Shown here: one piece after another, positions 8,586 to 16,034 of the stretch
Numbering within the stretch: position 1 is the stretch's first letter
Layout: every line of letters starts with the position of its first letter
From: Methylobacterium thuringiense
GTDB lineage: Bacteria > Pseudomonadota > Alphaproteobacteria > Rhizobiales > Beijerinckiaceae
Reading direction: 5' to 3'
Assembly: GCF_022179645.1 (NCBI RefSeq)
Contig: NZ_BPRA01000003.1
Location: 186,001 to 250,000 of the forward strand
Length of the DNA stretch: 64,000 nt
Program-made: the position numbers and the translations under genes
Notes under the pieces: model-generated
What the model saw: the letters and a program-made list of their open reading frames with translations, nothing else
Told to the model about the DNA's origin: nothing
The model's database searches: none

Positions 8586-9131
8586 TCACGGCCTGATCTC
8601 GATCGGCGTGTCGACGTCGACGCGGGCGTAGATCGCCTCCATCTCGGCGTTGCTCACGCCGACGCAGCCGCTGGTCCAGTCCATCAGGCGGTGCAGGCTC
8701 CCGGTCCAGCCGAGCCCGTTCATGATGCCGTGGATCATGATGTCGCCGCCGGGCTCCTCGCCCCGTGCCGCCGCCGCGTCCCGGTCAGCCTGCTCCGGGT
8801 AGGAGACCTTGAGCGACAGGTGGGCGACGCTCGCCGGGTTCCTGTATTCCACGCGGTAGCGCCCCTCGGGCGTGCGCCCGTCGCCCTCGCGCTGCTTGTG
8901 GCCCACCGGCGTGAAGCCGAGGGCGACCGGATAGCTCGCGAGCACCCGGCCGTCGCGCAGGAGGGTGAGGCGGCGTGCGCCCTTCTCGACACGGACGAGG
9001 TCTGCGCGCTCGGCCTCGGGGGCGAGGGGCGGCTCGGTGCGGAAGAGCTGGAGGTAGTCGGAGGCGACGACGGCGGAGCCTGCGAGGATCAGGAGGCCCA
9101 GTACAACGCCGACCGTACGCCGCTTCCGCAT
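8586..9131 (-). CDS. L,D-transpeptidase (YkuD family)
   Basis: A 181-residue periplasmic enzyme predicted to form L,D cross-links in peptidoglycan or attach proteins to it. It has an N-terminal signal anchor (TVGVVLGLLILAGSAVVA, residues about 6-23). The YkuD domain follows, with RLTLLRDGRVLASYPVALG, the histidine motif MIHGIMNG and the nucleophile motif TSGCVGVSN holding the catalytic cysteine. The start at ATG 9131 puts the signal sequence at the right place. The larger open frame upstream overlaps the MetY-type gene in another frame and is not used. Confidence 0.9.
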   Translation of the reverse strand: MRKRRTVGVVLGLLILAGSAVVASDYLQLFRTEPPLAPEAERADLVRVEKGARRLTLLRDGRVLASYPVALGFTPVGHKQREGDGRTPEGRYRVEYRNPASVAHLSLKVSYPEQADRDAAAARGEEPGGDIMIHGIMNGLGWTGSLHRLMDWTSGCVGVSNAEMEAIYARVDVDTPIEIRP

Positions 9132-9193
9132 GTGTCCCTTACCCCATCGCTGCGCGCCGACCCTCCCCTGCAGAGCGGGGAGAGGTCGGCGGC

Positions 9194-10483
9194 CTACGAA
9201 ACCCGCGCCAGCGCCTGCTCCAGATCCGCGATCAGATCCTCGACGTTCTCCAGCCCGACAGACAACCGCACGGCCTCCGGACCGACCATGGCGGCAGCCT
9301 TCTCGTGGCTCTGCAGCTGGCGGTGCGTCGTGCTCGACGGGTGGATCGCGAGGGATTTGATCTCGCCGATATTGGTGAGGTGCGAGATGAGCTCGAGGCT
9401 CTCGATCACCGTGCGGGCCGCCGCCTCGCCGCCCTTGAGGGCGAAGGTGAAGATCGAGCCCGGGCCCTGCGGCACGTAGCGCGCGGCCATGGCCTCGCCC
9501 TCCTGGCCGGGCAGGGCCGGATAGCTCACCCAGGCGACCGCCGGGTGGTCCTTCAGGAAGGCCGCGACGATTTTCGCGTTCGAGCAGTGGCGCTCCATGC
9601 GCAGCGGCAGGGTCTCGATGCCGGTCAGCGTGAGGAAGGCGTTCATCGGCGAGAGGCCGGGGCCGAGGTCGCGCAGGCCGAACAGCTTGCAGGCCGAGGC
9701 GAAGCAGGTCTCGGGAAACTTTTCGGAGAGCACGATGCCCTCGTAATCGGGCCAGGGATCGTTGATCAGGTTGTAGCGCGAGCCCTGCGCCGCCCAGTCG
9801 AACTTGCCGGCATCGACGATCATGCCGCCGATGGTCAGCCCCGAGCCGCCCAGGAACTTCGAGGTCGAGTGGATGACGATGTCGGCGCCGTACTCGATCG
9901 GGCGGATGAGGGCGGGCGAGGCCAGGGTGTTGTCGACGACGAGGGGCAGCTTGTGGCGGCGGGCGACGTCGGCGATGCCGGCGAGGTCGACCACGCTCGC
10001 GCACGGATTGACGATCGACTCGCAGAAGATCGCCTTGGTCTCCTGCGTGATCTGCGCCTCGAAGGCCTCCGGCGTGAAGTCCTCGGTGAATTGCGGCTTG
10101 AGGTCGTAGCGGCCCTCCAGCCGGCGCATCAGGCCCAGCGAGCCGCCGAAGAGGCGCTTGGAGGAGACGTAGGCATCGCCCGAGCGCATCAGGGTCATCA
10201 TGACCATCAGCACGGCCGACTGGCCGGACGCGACCGCGACGCCGGCCTTGCCGCCTTCGAGCCCGGTCACCCGCCGTTCGAGGGCCGCCACCGTCGGGTT
10301 GGAGCCGCGCGAATAGGAGAAGCCGGTCCGACGCATCGCGAAGATGTCGGCGGCCTGCTCGGTAGATTCGAAGACGAAGCCGTTGGTGAAATAGATCGGC
10401 TGCACCCGCGCTCCCGTGGCGGGATCGGGCGAGGCGCCGGCATGAACGGCCTGCGTGGCGAAGCGGTGTTTTTCGGTGGACAT
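9194..10483 (-). CDS. O-acetyl/O-succinylhomoserine sulfhydrylase (Cys/Met PLP family), copy 1
   Basis: A 429-residue PLP enzyme of the cystathionine-gamma-synthase family, predicted to make homocysteine from an acylhomoserine and sulfide. It opens with TQAVHAGASPDPATGARVQP. It carries GFSYSRGSNPTVAALERR, the PLP-lysine motif IHSTSKFLGGSG, and the C-terminal HPSSTTHRQL typical of MetY/MetZ. Start 10483 is set by the conserved N terminus. A second member lies at 23046-24326 and differs at many positions, for example FTNGFVF here against QTTSFVF there. Which acyl donor each uses cannot be told from sequence alone. The leader contains a large hairpin at 10542-10607. Confidence 0.9.
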   Translation of the reverse strand: MSTEKHRFATQAVHAGASPDPATGARVQPIYFTNGFVFESTEQAADIFAMRRTGFSYSRGSNPTVAALERRVTGLEGGKAGVAVASGQSAVLMVMMTLMRSGDAYVSSKRLFGGSLGLMRRLEGRYDLKPQFTEDFTPEAFEAQITQETKAIFCESIVNPCASVVDLAGIADVARRHKLPLVVDNTLASPALIRPIEYGADIVIHSTSKFLGGSGLTIGGMIVDAGKFDWAAQGSRYNLINDPWPDYEGIVLSEKFPETCFASACKLFGLRDLGPGLSPMNAFLTLTGIETLPLRMERHCSNAKIVAAFLKDHPAVAWVSYPALPGQEGEAMAARYVPQGPGSIFTFALKGGEAAARTVIESLELISHLTNIGEIKSLAIHPSSTTHRQLQSHEKAAAMVGPEAVRLSVGLENVEDLIADLEQALARVS

Positions 10484-10541
10484 CTTTTGGACAGTGTCGC
10501 GAAACGGCGCGCGCCTCAAGGAGGTGCGTCGCACAATGCTA

Positions 10542-10607
10542 CTCAAACAACGCCCGCAGCCTGTTGCGCGCCGGCCGAAGACCGGTCGCGAACGGGCGTT
10601 GTGTGAG
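10542..10607. repeat. Large hairpin between receiver gene and sulfhydrylase gene
   Basis: Two 15-base arms, 10542-10556 and 10593-10607, are complementary with one mismatch (core ACAACGCCCG / CGGGCGTTGT). The 36-base loop contains a smaller CCGG...CCGG stem. It lies 7 bases after the receiver stop and about 60 bases before the sulfhydrylase start. It may be a terminator for the first or a leader structure for the second. I see no SAM-II riboswitch core. Confidence 0.6.
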
Positions 10608-10613
10608 GATCAC

Positions 10614-11018
10614 TCAGGCTGCCCCGACGACCGCGCGCAGGGTGCGCACCAGTGCCGAGGGCTGGTAGGGTTTCGAGATGAAGCGGGCCCCGTCGGGCAT
10701 GTCGTTCGGGCCGGGGAATCCCATGCCCGACACGACGAGGACCGGGATCCCGGGCCAGCGCCGGGAGACCAGCCGGGCGAGGGCGAAGCCGTCCATCGAC
10801 CCCTGCGGCATGTCCACGTCGGTCATCAGGACGCCGACGTCGGTGCGGCCTTCGAGAACCGTCAGCGCCTTGTCGGCATGGGCCGCTTCGAGAACGGTGA
10901 AGCCGGCCTCCGCCAGCGTATCGGAGGCCTCCATCAGGAGGAGTCCGTCGTCTTCGACGAGGAGGACGACGGGGTGCTCGGACGGGTCGTCTGTCATCAG
11001 CGACGGTGACGCTCTCAT
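10614..11018 (-). CDS. Single-domain response regulator (receiver)
   Basis: A 134-residue CheY-like receiver with no output domain. The acidic pair is in VVLLVEDDGLLLMEA, the phosphoacceptor Asp in LMTDVDMPQG, a conserved Ser in LVVSGMG, and the Lys in RFISKPYQP. ATG 10997 (starting MTDDPSEHP) is an alternative to 11018 and would fit the family better. No partner kinase is adjacent. An HWE kinase lies 3.4 kb away on the same strand, but a link is only a guess. Confidence 0.88.
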   Translation of the reverse strand: MRASPSLMTDDPSEHPVVLLVEDDGLLLMEASDTLAEAGFTVLEAAHADKALTVLEGRTDVGVLMTDVDMPQGSMDGFALARLVSRRWPGIPVLVVSGMGFPGPNDMPDGARFISKPYQPSALVRTLRAVVGAA

Positions 11019-11210
11019 ACTGCTTCTGTCTGCGCCCTAAAGGCGGCCCGCTTCGAGGTCAAGGACGCCAAAGCGCCGGTTTGTGCACTGCAGCGCCCAG
11101 CGCAGCGCTATCGCATTGATTTTGCGAGAGCCCCGAGCGGGACTGTGTGGAGCAACAAAACGTGATGACTCCGATCGCGGTTTTCGCCGGGCCGGACGGG
11201 CTTCGATCGC

Positions 11211-12953
11211 TCATCGCGGCGGCCAGAACACGCGATCGGCCAGCAGGGCGAACACCACGACGGCCAGGATCAGCGAGAGCCCCTGCCAGAAGATCAGCGG
11301 GTTGCGCTCCAGCAGCGGCAGGCTTCGCGTGTCGGCGAGGACCGGGTTCGGGTGACGCAGGTCGTGCAGGAATTCGGAGAGGACGGCGTAGCGCCTCTCC
11401 GGGTTGGGATGCACGGCCCGGCGCAGCGCGCCGTCGACCCAGACCGGGAGCGTCGGCCGGCTCTCGCGGGCGGAGACGTAGCGCAGCTTGCGCTGGCTCG
11501 CCCGGGTCCAGGCGCGGGCGGCGCTGGCGCCGTAGGGCAGCCGGCCGGTCAACAGCTGGTAGGCGACGACCCCCACCGAGAAGATGTCGGAGCCCGGCGT
11601 CGCGGGGTCGCCCAGGAAGCATTCCGGCGCGGTGTATTGCAGTGTGCCGAGCATCGCCTCGTCCGCGACCGGCGGCTCGGCCTCGATGACGCCGGCGACC
11701 TTGGTGGAGCCGAAATCGATGATGCGCAGGGTGCCGCCGGCATCGACCAGGATGTTCTCGGGCCGCAGGTCCCGGTGGACCATCTCGCGCCGGTGGAAGG
11801 CCTGCACGCCCCGGGCGATCTGCCCGACGAGGTTGCGCACGGTCTCGAGACCGGGCTCGCGATGGTCGGCCATCCACTGCGTCAGGGTCTGGCCGTCGAC
11901 GTAGTCCATGGCGACGTAGAGGTGGCTGCGCCGCCGCGTCTGCGGGTGGGCCTTCAGGACATGCAGGTTGTCGATGCGCCGGGCGATCCACTCCTCCATC
12001 ATGAAGCGCCGCAGGTAGTCGGCGTCGCCGCGCAGGTCGACCGAGGGCACCTTGAGCGCGACCATGGCGCCGGTCGCGGCATCCCGGGCGAGATAGACGT
12101 GGCTGCGGGCGCTGGCATGCAACGGGCGCAGGATGTCGTAGCCGTCGAAGCTGGTCGGCGGTTCGAGCACCGGCGCCGGAGCGAGCTGATCGAGGCTGCC
12201 CACGATATCGAACGGCTCGGCGGGCGGCAGCGCGTCGATGCCCACGATCTGGACAGTCAGATTGTCCGAACTGCCTGCTTCGTAGGCAGCATCGACGATG
12301 GCTCGGGCGGCATTCTCGAAATTGCCTGCGCAAGCGGCAATTGCCGCAACGATCGCCTTCGCCGAGACATGCTCGTGCACGCCGTCCGTCGTGAGCACGA
12401 ACACGTCGCCGCATTCGATCGGGACGGCGAGATGATCGATCTCGACATGCGCGTTCACGCCGAGGGCGCGGCCGAGATAGGATTCCTCGGAGGACACCAC
12501 GACCCGGTGATCCTCGGTCAGCCGTTCGAGCGACGCGCCCGAAACCCGGCAGATCCGGGCATCGCCGACATGAAAGAGGTGGGCGGTGCGGGCCTTCAGC
12601 ACGAGCGCGCTGAACGTCGTGACGTAGCCCTTGTCGCGGTTGTCGGCATGGCGGCCGCGGCGGGTTTCGGCGTGGAGCCAGGAATTGGTGGCGGTGATCA
12701 CCCGCTGCGCCGAGGTCTTGACCGTCCAGGTCTCGGGCGTCCCGTAATAGTCGTCGAGGAAGGTCTTGACCGCGGTCTCGGCGGCGGCCCCGCCGACCGC
12801 GCTGCTACTGATGCCGTCGGCCAGCGCTACGGCGATGCCCTTGAGGCCGAGATCGGGCTGGCGCGGCACCAGGGCGCCGTGAAAATCCTGGTTCGCCGCC
12901 TTGCGGCCGCGCGCGCTGTGCTGGCCGATGGAGACGGTGAGTTCGGGCGGCAT
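11211..12953 (-). CDS. Bifunctional PP2C phosphatase-Ser/Thr kinase fusion, membrane anchored
   Basis: A 580-residue fusion. Residues about 5-240 form a PP2C-type phosphatase with metal-binding acids in NQDFHG (D23), LADGISSS (D46), VGDARI (D131), LTTDGVHEH (D190) and SSDN (D230). Residues about 268-530 form a Hanks-type kinase with VALKVPS (K301), catalytic HRDLRPEN (D395) and IIDFGS (D413). A C-terminal membrane helix (LSLILAVVVFALLADRVF) anchors it with both enzyme domains cytoplasmic. Start 12953 precedes the first PP2C strand, and the upstream open frame overlaps the FNT gene. It is 62 bp downstream of a formate/nitrite channel in the same direction, a pairing I recall from other proteobacteria near nitrite uptake genes. 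Confidence 0.93.
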   Translation of the reverse strand: MPPELTVSIGQHSARGRKAANQDFHGALVPRQPDLGLKGIAVALADGISSSAVGGAAAETAVKTFLDDYYGTPETWTVKTSAQRVITATNSWLHAETRRGRHADNRDKGYVTTFSALVLKARTAHLFHVGDARICRVSGASLERLTEDHRVVVSSEESYLGRALGVNAHVEIDHLAVPIECGDVFVLTTDGVHEHVSAKAIVAAIAACAGNFENAARAIVDAAYEAGSSDNLTVQIVGIDALPPAEPFDIVGSLDQLAPAPVLEPPTSFDGYDILRPLHASARSHVYLARDAATGAMVALKVPSVDLRGDADYLRRFMMEEWIARRIDNLHVLKAHPQTRRRSHLYVAMDYVDGQTLTQWMADHREPGLETVRNLVGQIARGVQAFHRREMVHRDLRPENILVDAGGTLRIIDFGSTKVAGVIEAEPPVADEAMLGTLQYTAPECFLGDPATPGSDIFSVGVVAYQLLTGRLPYGASAARAWTRASQRKLRYVSARESRPTLPVWVDGALRRAVHPNPERRYAVLSEFLHDLRHPNPVLADTRSLPLLERNPLIFWQGLSLILAVVVFALLADRVFWPPR

Positions 12954-13015
12954 GAGCAATCGCCGAGAGTGGCCCCGGCCCGTGCGGGCCGAGGCATCGA
13001 GAACCGGCGTCCCGA

Positions 13016-13861
13016 TTAGGCCGCGAGGCGGCGCGGGCTGGCGGCGACGGCAGCCGGGCCGCGCTTGGCGCCGGTGCGGACATGGGTCGAGTACAGGGTC
13101 AGGCCGGTGAAGGCGAGGCCGCCGACGAGGTTGCCGAGCACGGTCGGGATCTCGTTCCAGACGAAGTAGTCGTAGATCGAGAAGTTGGCGCCGAGCATCA
13201 GGCCCGCCGGGAACAGGAACATGTTCACGACCGAGTGCTCGAAGGTCATGAAGAAGAACAGCATGATCGGCATCCACATGGCGATCACCTTGCCGCTGAC
13301 GTGGGTCGAGATCATCGCGCCGACGACGCCGGTGGAGACCATCCAGTTGCAGAGCATGCCGCGCACGAAGATCGTCAGCCAGCCCTGCGCGCCATGCTCG
13401 GCATAGCCGAGGGTGCGCTTCTCGCCGATGCCGGCGATGAACTGTGCGACCTTGTCCGGCGGGCTCGAGAATCCGTAGGTGAAGACGATCGACATCATCA
13501 CGGCGACGGTGAGCGCGCCGAGGAAGTTGCCGAGGAACACGAGGCCCCAGTTGCGCAGGACGCCGCCGAGGGTGACGCCGGGGCGCTTGTCGAGGAGCGC
13601 CAGCGGCGCCAGCACGAACACGCCGGTCAGCAGGTCGAAGCCGAGCAGGTAGAGCATGCAGAAGCCGACCGGAAACAGGGCCGCGCCGACGATCGGGATG
13701 CCGGTCTGCTGGTTGATGGTCGTGGCGAACACCGCGGCGAGTGCCAGGATCGCACCGGCCATGTAGGCGCGGATCAAGGTGTCACGGGTCGACATGAAGA
13801 CTTTGGATTCTCCGGCGTCGACCATTTTGATGACGAATTCGGAGGGCGCGAGATAAGCCAT
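13016..13861 (-). CDS. Formate/nitrite transporter (FNT) family channel
   Basis: A 281-residue inner-membrane channel for formate or nitrite. It has six hydrophobic helices, for example AYMAGAILALAAVFATTINQ, GFCMLYLLGFDLLTGVFVLA, WGLVFLGNFLGALTVAVMMS and MWMPIMLFFFMTFEHSVVNM. The FNT signatures GNFLGAL and FEHSVVNMF are present. Start 13861 (MAYLAPSEFVIKM) fits the family. It is first in a probable two-gene unit with the phosphatase-kinase. In this presumed methylotroph both formate and nitrite are plausible substrates, and sequence does not decide. Confidence 0.93.
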   Translation of the reverse strand: MAYLAPSEFVIKMVDAGESKVFMSTRDTLIRAYMAGAILALAAVFATTINQQTGIPIVGAALFPVGFCMLYLLGFDLLTGVFVLAPLALLDKRPGVTLGGVLRNWGLVFLGNFLGALTVAVMMSIVFTYGFSSPPDKVAQFIAGIGEKRTLGYAEHGAQGWLTIFVRGMLCNWMVSTGVVGAMISTHVSGKVIAMWMPIMLFFFMTFEHSVVNMFLFPAGLMLGANFSIYDYFVWNEIPTVLGNLVGGLAFTGLTLYSTHVRTGAKRGPAAVAASPRRLAA

Positions 13862-14009
13862 TGTTGTTCCCTGGCGGCGTCGGTCGAGCCGAAAGACATG
13901 CGAAAGATGAGCGGGGCACCCGCGAGCGCCTACTCTGCGGGCATCACGCCCACAGCGTGCCGCAGAATGCATCATCCATGCCGAGCCTTGCCGCGCGGGC
14001 TGCGGGTGT

Positions 14010-14321
14010 TCAGCGCTTGCGGACGAATTCCGTGCGCAGCACGAGGCCCTTGATCGCGTCGTGACGGCAGTCGATCTCTTCGGGGTCGTCGGTGAGGCGG
14101 ATCGTCTTGATGACGGTGCCCTGTTTCAGGGTCTGGTTTGCGCCCTTCACCTTCAGGTCCTTGATCAGGGTGACGGAATCGCCATCGGCCAGCAGGGTGC
14201 CCGACGCGTCGCGCACCTCCCTCCGCGCGGCGGCGGCCGGGGCCGTCGCGGCTGGGGCCGGACCCCACTCGCCGCTGGCCTCGTCGTATACCCAGTCGTC
14301 GTCCGCGCCGGCCACGTGCAA
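14010..14321 (-). CDS. PhnA/YjdM-like protein lacking the zinc ribbon
   Basis: A 103-residue protein. The last 65 residues match the C-terminal domain of PhnA/YjdM (alkylphosphonate-uptake operon-type protein): VRDASGTLLADGDSVTLIKD, LKVKG and a C-terminal LRTEFVRKR. The usual N-terminal zinc ribbon with paired CxxC is missing. Instead there is a short DDDWVYDEASGEWG segment and an Ala/Pro linker. The frame starts at TTG 14321, and GTG 14315 is a likely alternative. Function is unknown, and phosphonate metabolism should not be assumed. Confidence 0.82.
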   Translation of the reverse strand: MHVAGADDDWVYDEASGEWGPAPAATAPAAAARREVRDASGTLLADGDSVTLIKDLKVKGANQTLKQGTVIKTIRLTDDPEEIDCRHDAIKGLVLRTEFVRKR

Positions 14322-14451
14322 TCTCCGCCTCGAAGAGTGGACCTTGTCGCGGTAGCGCGGGTGAACGGCAAGCCGTCATCGCGACAAGCCGTCATCGCAA
14401 AACGCGCTCGCGATGACGGCGAACCGGTTCGCCCGGTTCGCCCCTTGCCGG

Positions 14452-15693
14452 TCAGGCGGTCGCGGCCGGCACCACGACGACGTTGGCGGCGGGGGCCTGC
14501 ATGGTCAGCACGACCCCGTCCTCGGGGAATTGCAGCTTGGCGCTGCCGCCGAAGCTGTGGACGAGGCTGCGCTCGATCAGCCGGGTGCCGAAGCCGACGC
14601 GGGTCGGCGGCGCCACCTGCGGCCCGCCGACCTCTTCCCAGCGGAAGGACAGGCGTTCCTCGCCCTCGACCATCGCGACGTTCCAGCCGATGACGACGCG
14701 GCCCTCGGGCTTCGACAGCGCGCCGTACTTGGTCGCGTTGGTGCCGAGCTCGTGGAGAATCAGCGCGAGCGTCAGGCCGGGGCGCGGCCCGAGCGTCACG
14801 TCGGGACCGTCGATGACGAAGCGGCCGGGCTCGCCGTCGCTGTGCAGGGCCACGGCGGTGTCGACGAGGCCGCGCAGATCGGCGCTCGACCAGGCGCCCT
14901 GCATCAGCACGTCGTGGGCATGGGCCAGCGCCTGCAGCCGGGCGCCGAGCGCATCGCCGGCCTCCTCCAGCGAATGCGCGTTGCGCAGGGTCTGCGTCGC
15001 CACGGCCTGCACCATGGCGAGGGTGTTCTTCACCCGGTGCGCCATCTCGTGCATCAGTACGGTCTGCCGGGCTTCGGTCTGCTTGAGATCGGTGATGTCC
15101 CGCGAGACCGCGAGGATGCGCTCGGGGCGGCCGTCGTCGCCGTTCATCGGAGCGAGCACGATGTCCCACCACAGGGTTTCGGCCGGGGCGCCGGTCTCCA
15201 GCGCCGCCTGGAAGCGGCAGCTGCGGCCGGCGCGGGCCTGTTCGAGGGCGGCGAGCACCGCGTCGCGGCTCTCCGGCAGCTGCCAGACGTCGATCCAGGG
15301 CCGGCCCACGACATGGGCGAAGCTCGTGCCGCCGAAGACCGGGACGGCGACCTCGTTCATCGAGATCAGGCGGCCCTCGACGTCGAGGACGGTGATGCAA
15401 TCCGTAGTTGATGCCAGGACCCGCCGGTTGAACTCTTCGCTGGCGCGGAGCTGGGCGTTGACCTCCTCGGCCTCGGCGGAGCGGGCGACCTCGGCCTCAG
15501 CGCCGGTCCGGCCGGCGGTGGAGCGGGACGCGCCGGCCTCGTCCGCGCGGCGGCGCTCACCGGTCACGTAGATGCCGTCGGGGCCGGGCGGCCGCTCGGC
15601 GAGCAACTTGCGCAGGTAGGCGTTCTCGGCCTCGAGAATGGCCTTTCGGCTGGCGCGGAACGGCCCCGCGGAAAACGTCATGGTCTCAAGCAC
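14452..15693 (-). CDS. PAS-HWE sensor histidine kinase
   Basis: A 413-residue, apparently cytoplasmic kinase. A coiled N terminus with a helix in EAENAYLRKLLAE (residues about 20-95) is followed by a PAS domain (about 95-215, ASTTDCITVLDVEGRLISMN to GRPERILAVSRDITDLKQ). The HWE/HisKA_2 domain follows, with phospho-His in LMHEMAHRVKNTLAMVQAV and ATPase signatures LILHELGTNATKYGALS and FRWEEVGG. The latter supplies the W-x-E that names the family. Such kinases often feed PhyR-EcfG general stress signalling or light responses. No cognate regulator is adjacent. A good promoter lies at 15870-15897. Confidence 0.93.
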   Translation of the reverse strand: MLETMTFSAGPFRASRKAILEAENAYLRKLLAERPPGPDGIYVTGERRRADEAGASRSTAGRTGAEAEVARSAEAEEVNAQLRASEEFNRRVLASTTDCITVLDVEGRLISMNEVAVPVFGGTSFAHVVGRPWIDVWQLPESRDAVLAALEQARAGRSCRFQAALETGAPAETLWWDIVLAPMNGDDGRPERILAVSRDITDLKQTEARQTVLMHEMAHRVKNTLAMVQAVATQTLRNAHSLEEAGDALGARLQALAHAHDVLMQGAWSSADLRGLVDTAVALHSDGEPGRFVIDGPDVTLGPRPGLTLALILHELGTNATKYGALSKPEGRVVIGWNVAMVEGEERLSFRWEEVGGPQVAPPTRVGFGTRLIERSLVHSFGGSAKLQFPEDGVVLTMQAPAANVVVVPAATA

Positions 15694-16034
15694 CGGAGCC
15701 CCCTGAGGCGACGGGCCGACCCTCCCACGGAGTCGCGCAGCCGCCGCGCTTCATGCGCCGACGGGCGGGTGGGGATCTGCTCTCCTAGCTTCGGCGGGGC
15801 GACGGCTTCTTGTCCGTTTCTGTCCCCGTCGCGCTACCTAAAGGCATCCCGCGATTCGGTGCATGACAGATCATATCACGATACCGCAGCCTCGCAAGTG
15901 AGGGTTGCAGGTTTCGTAAATGTTAAACAGCTGACTATGCAATGAATCGGGTCGCGACGATTTTATCCATCGCGGGCTCGACTCATGATCGCAGTGTGCG
16001 CTGCAACCTCGGCGAGTCGAGCCGCCGCGAAGAC
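15694..16034. other. Intergenic region upstream of the HWE kinase
   Basis: 341 bp between the ubiB stop and the kinase start, both on the minus strand. It holds the promoter-like element at 15870-15897. I see no gene or terminator with a clear T-tract here. Confidence 0.6.
15870..15897 (-). promoter_or_regulatory. Sigma-70-type promoter for the HWE kinase
   Basis: Read on the minus strand: TTGCGA, 16-base spacer, TATGAT. It lies about 180 bases before the kinase start, which would give a long leader. The hexamers are close to consensus, but no transcription data support it. Confidence 0.45.

Noticed and set aside
10484-10613. SAM-II riboswitch upstream of a methionine gene
   Set aside because: I looked for the SAM-II pseudoknot core and did not find it. 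Only a simple long hairpin is visible.
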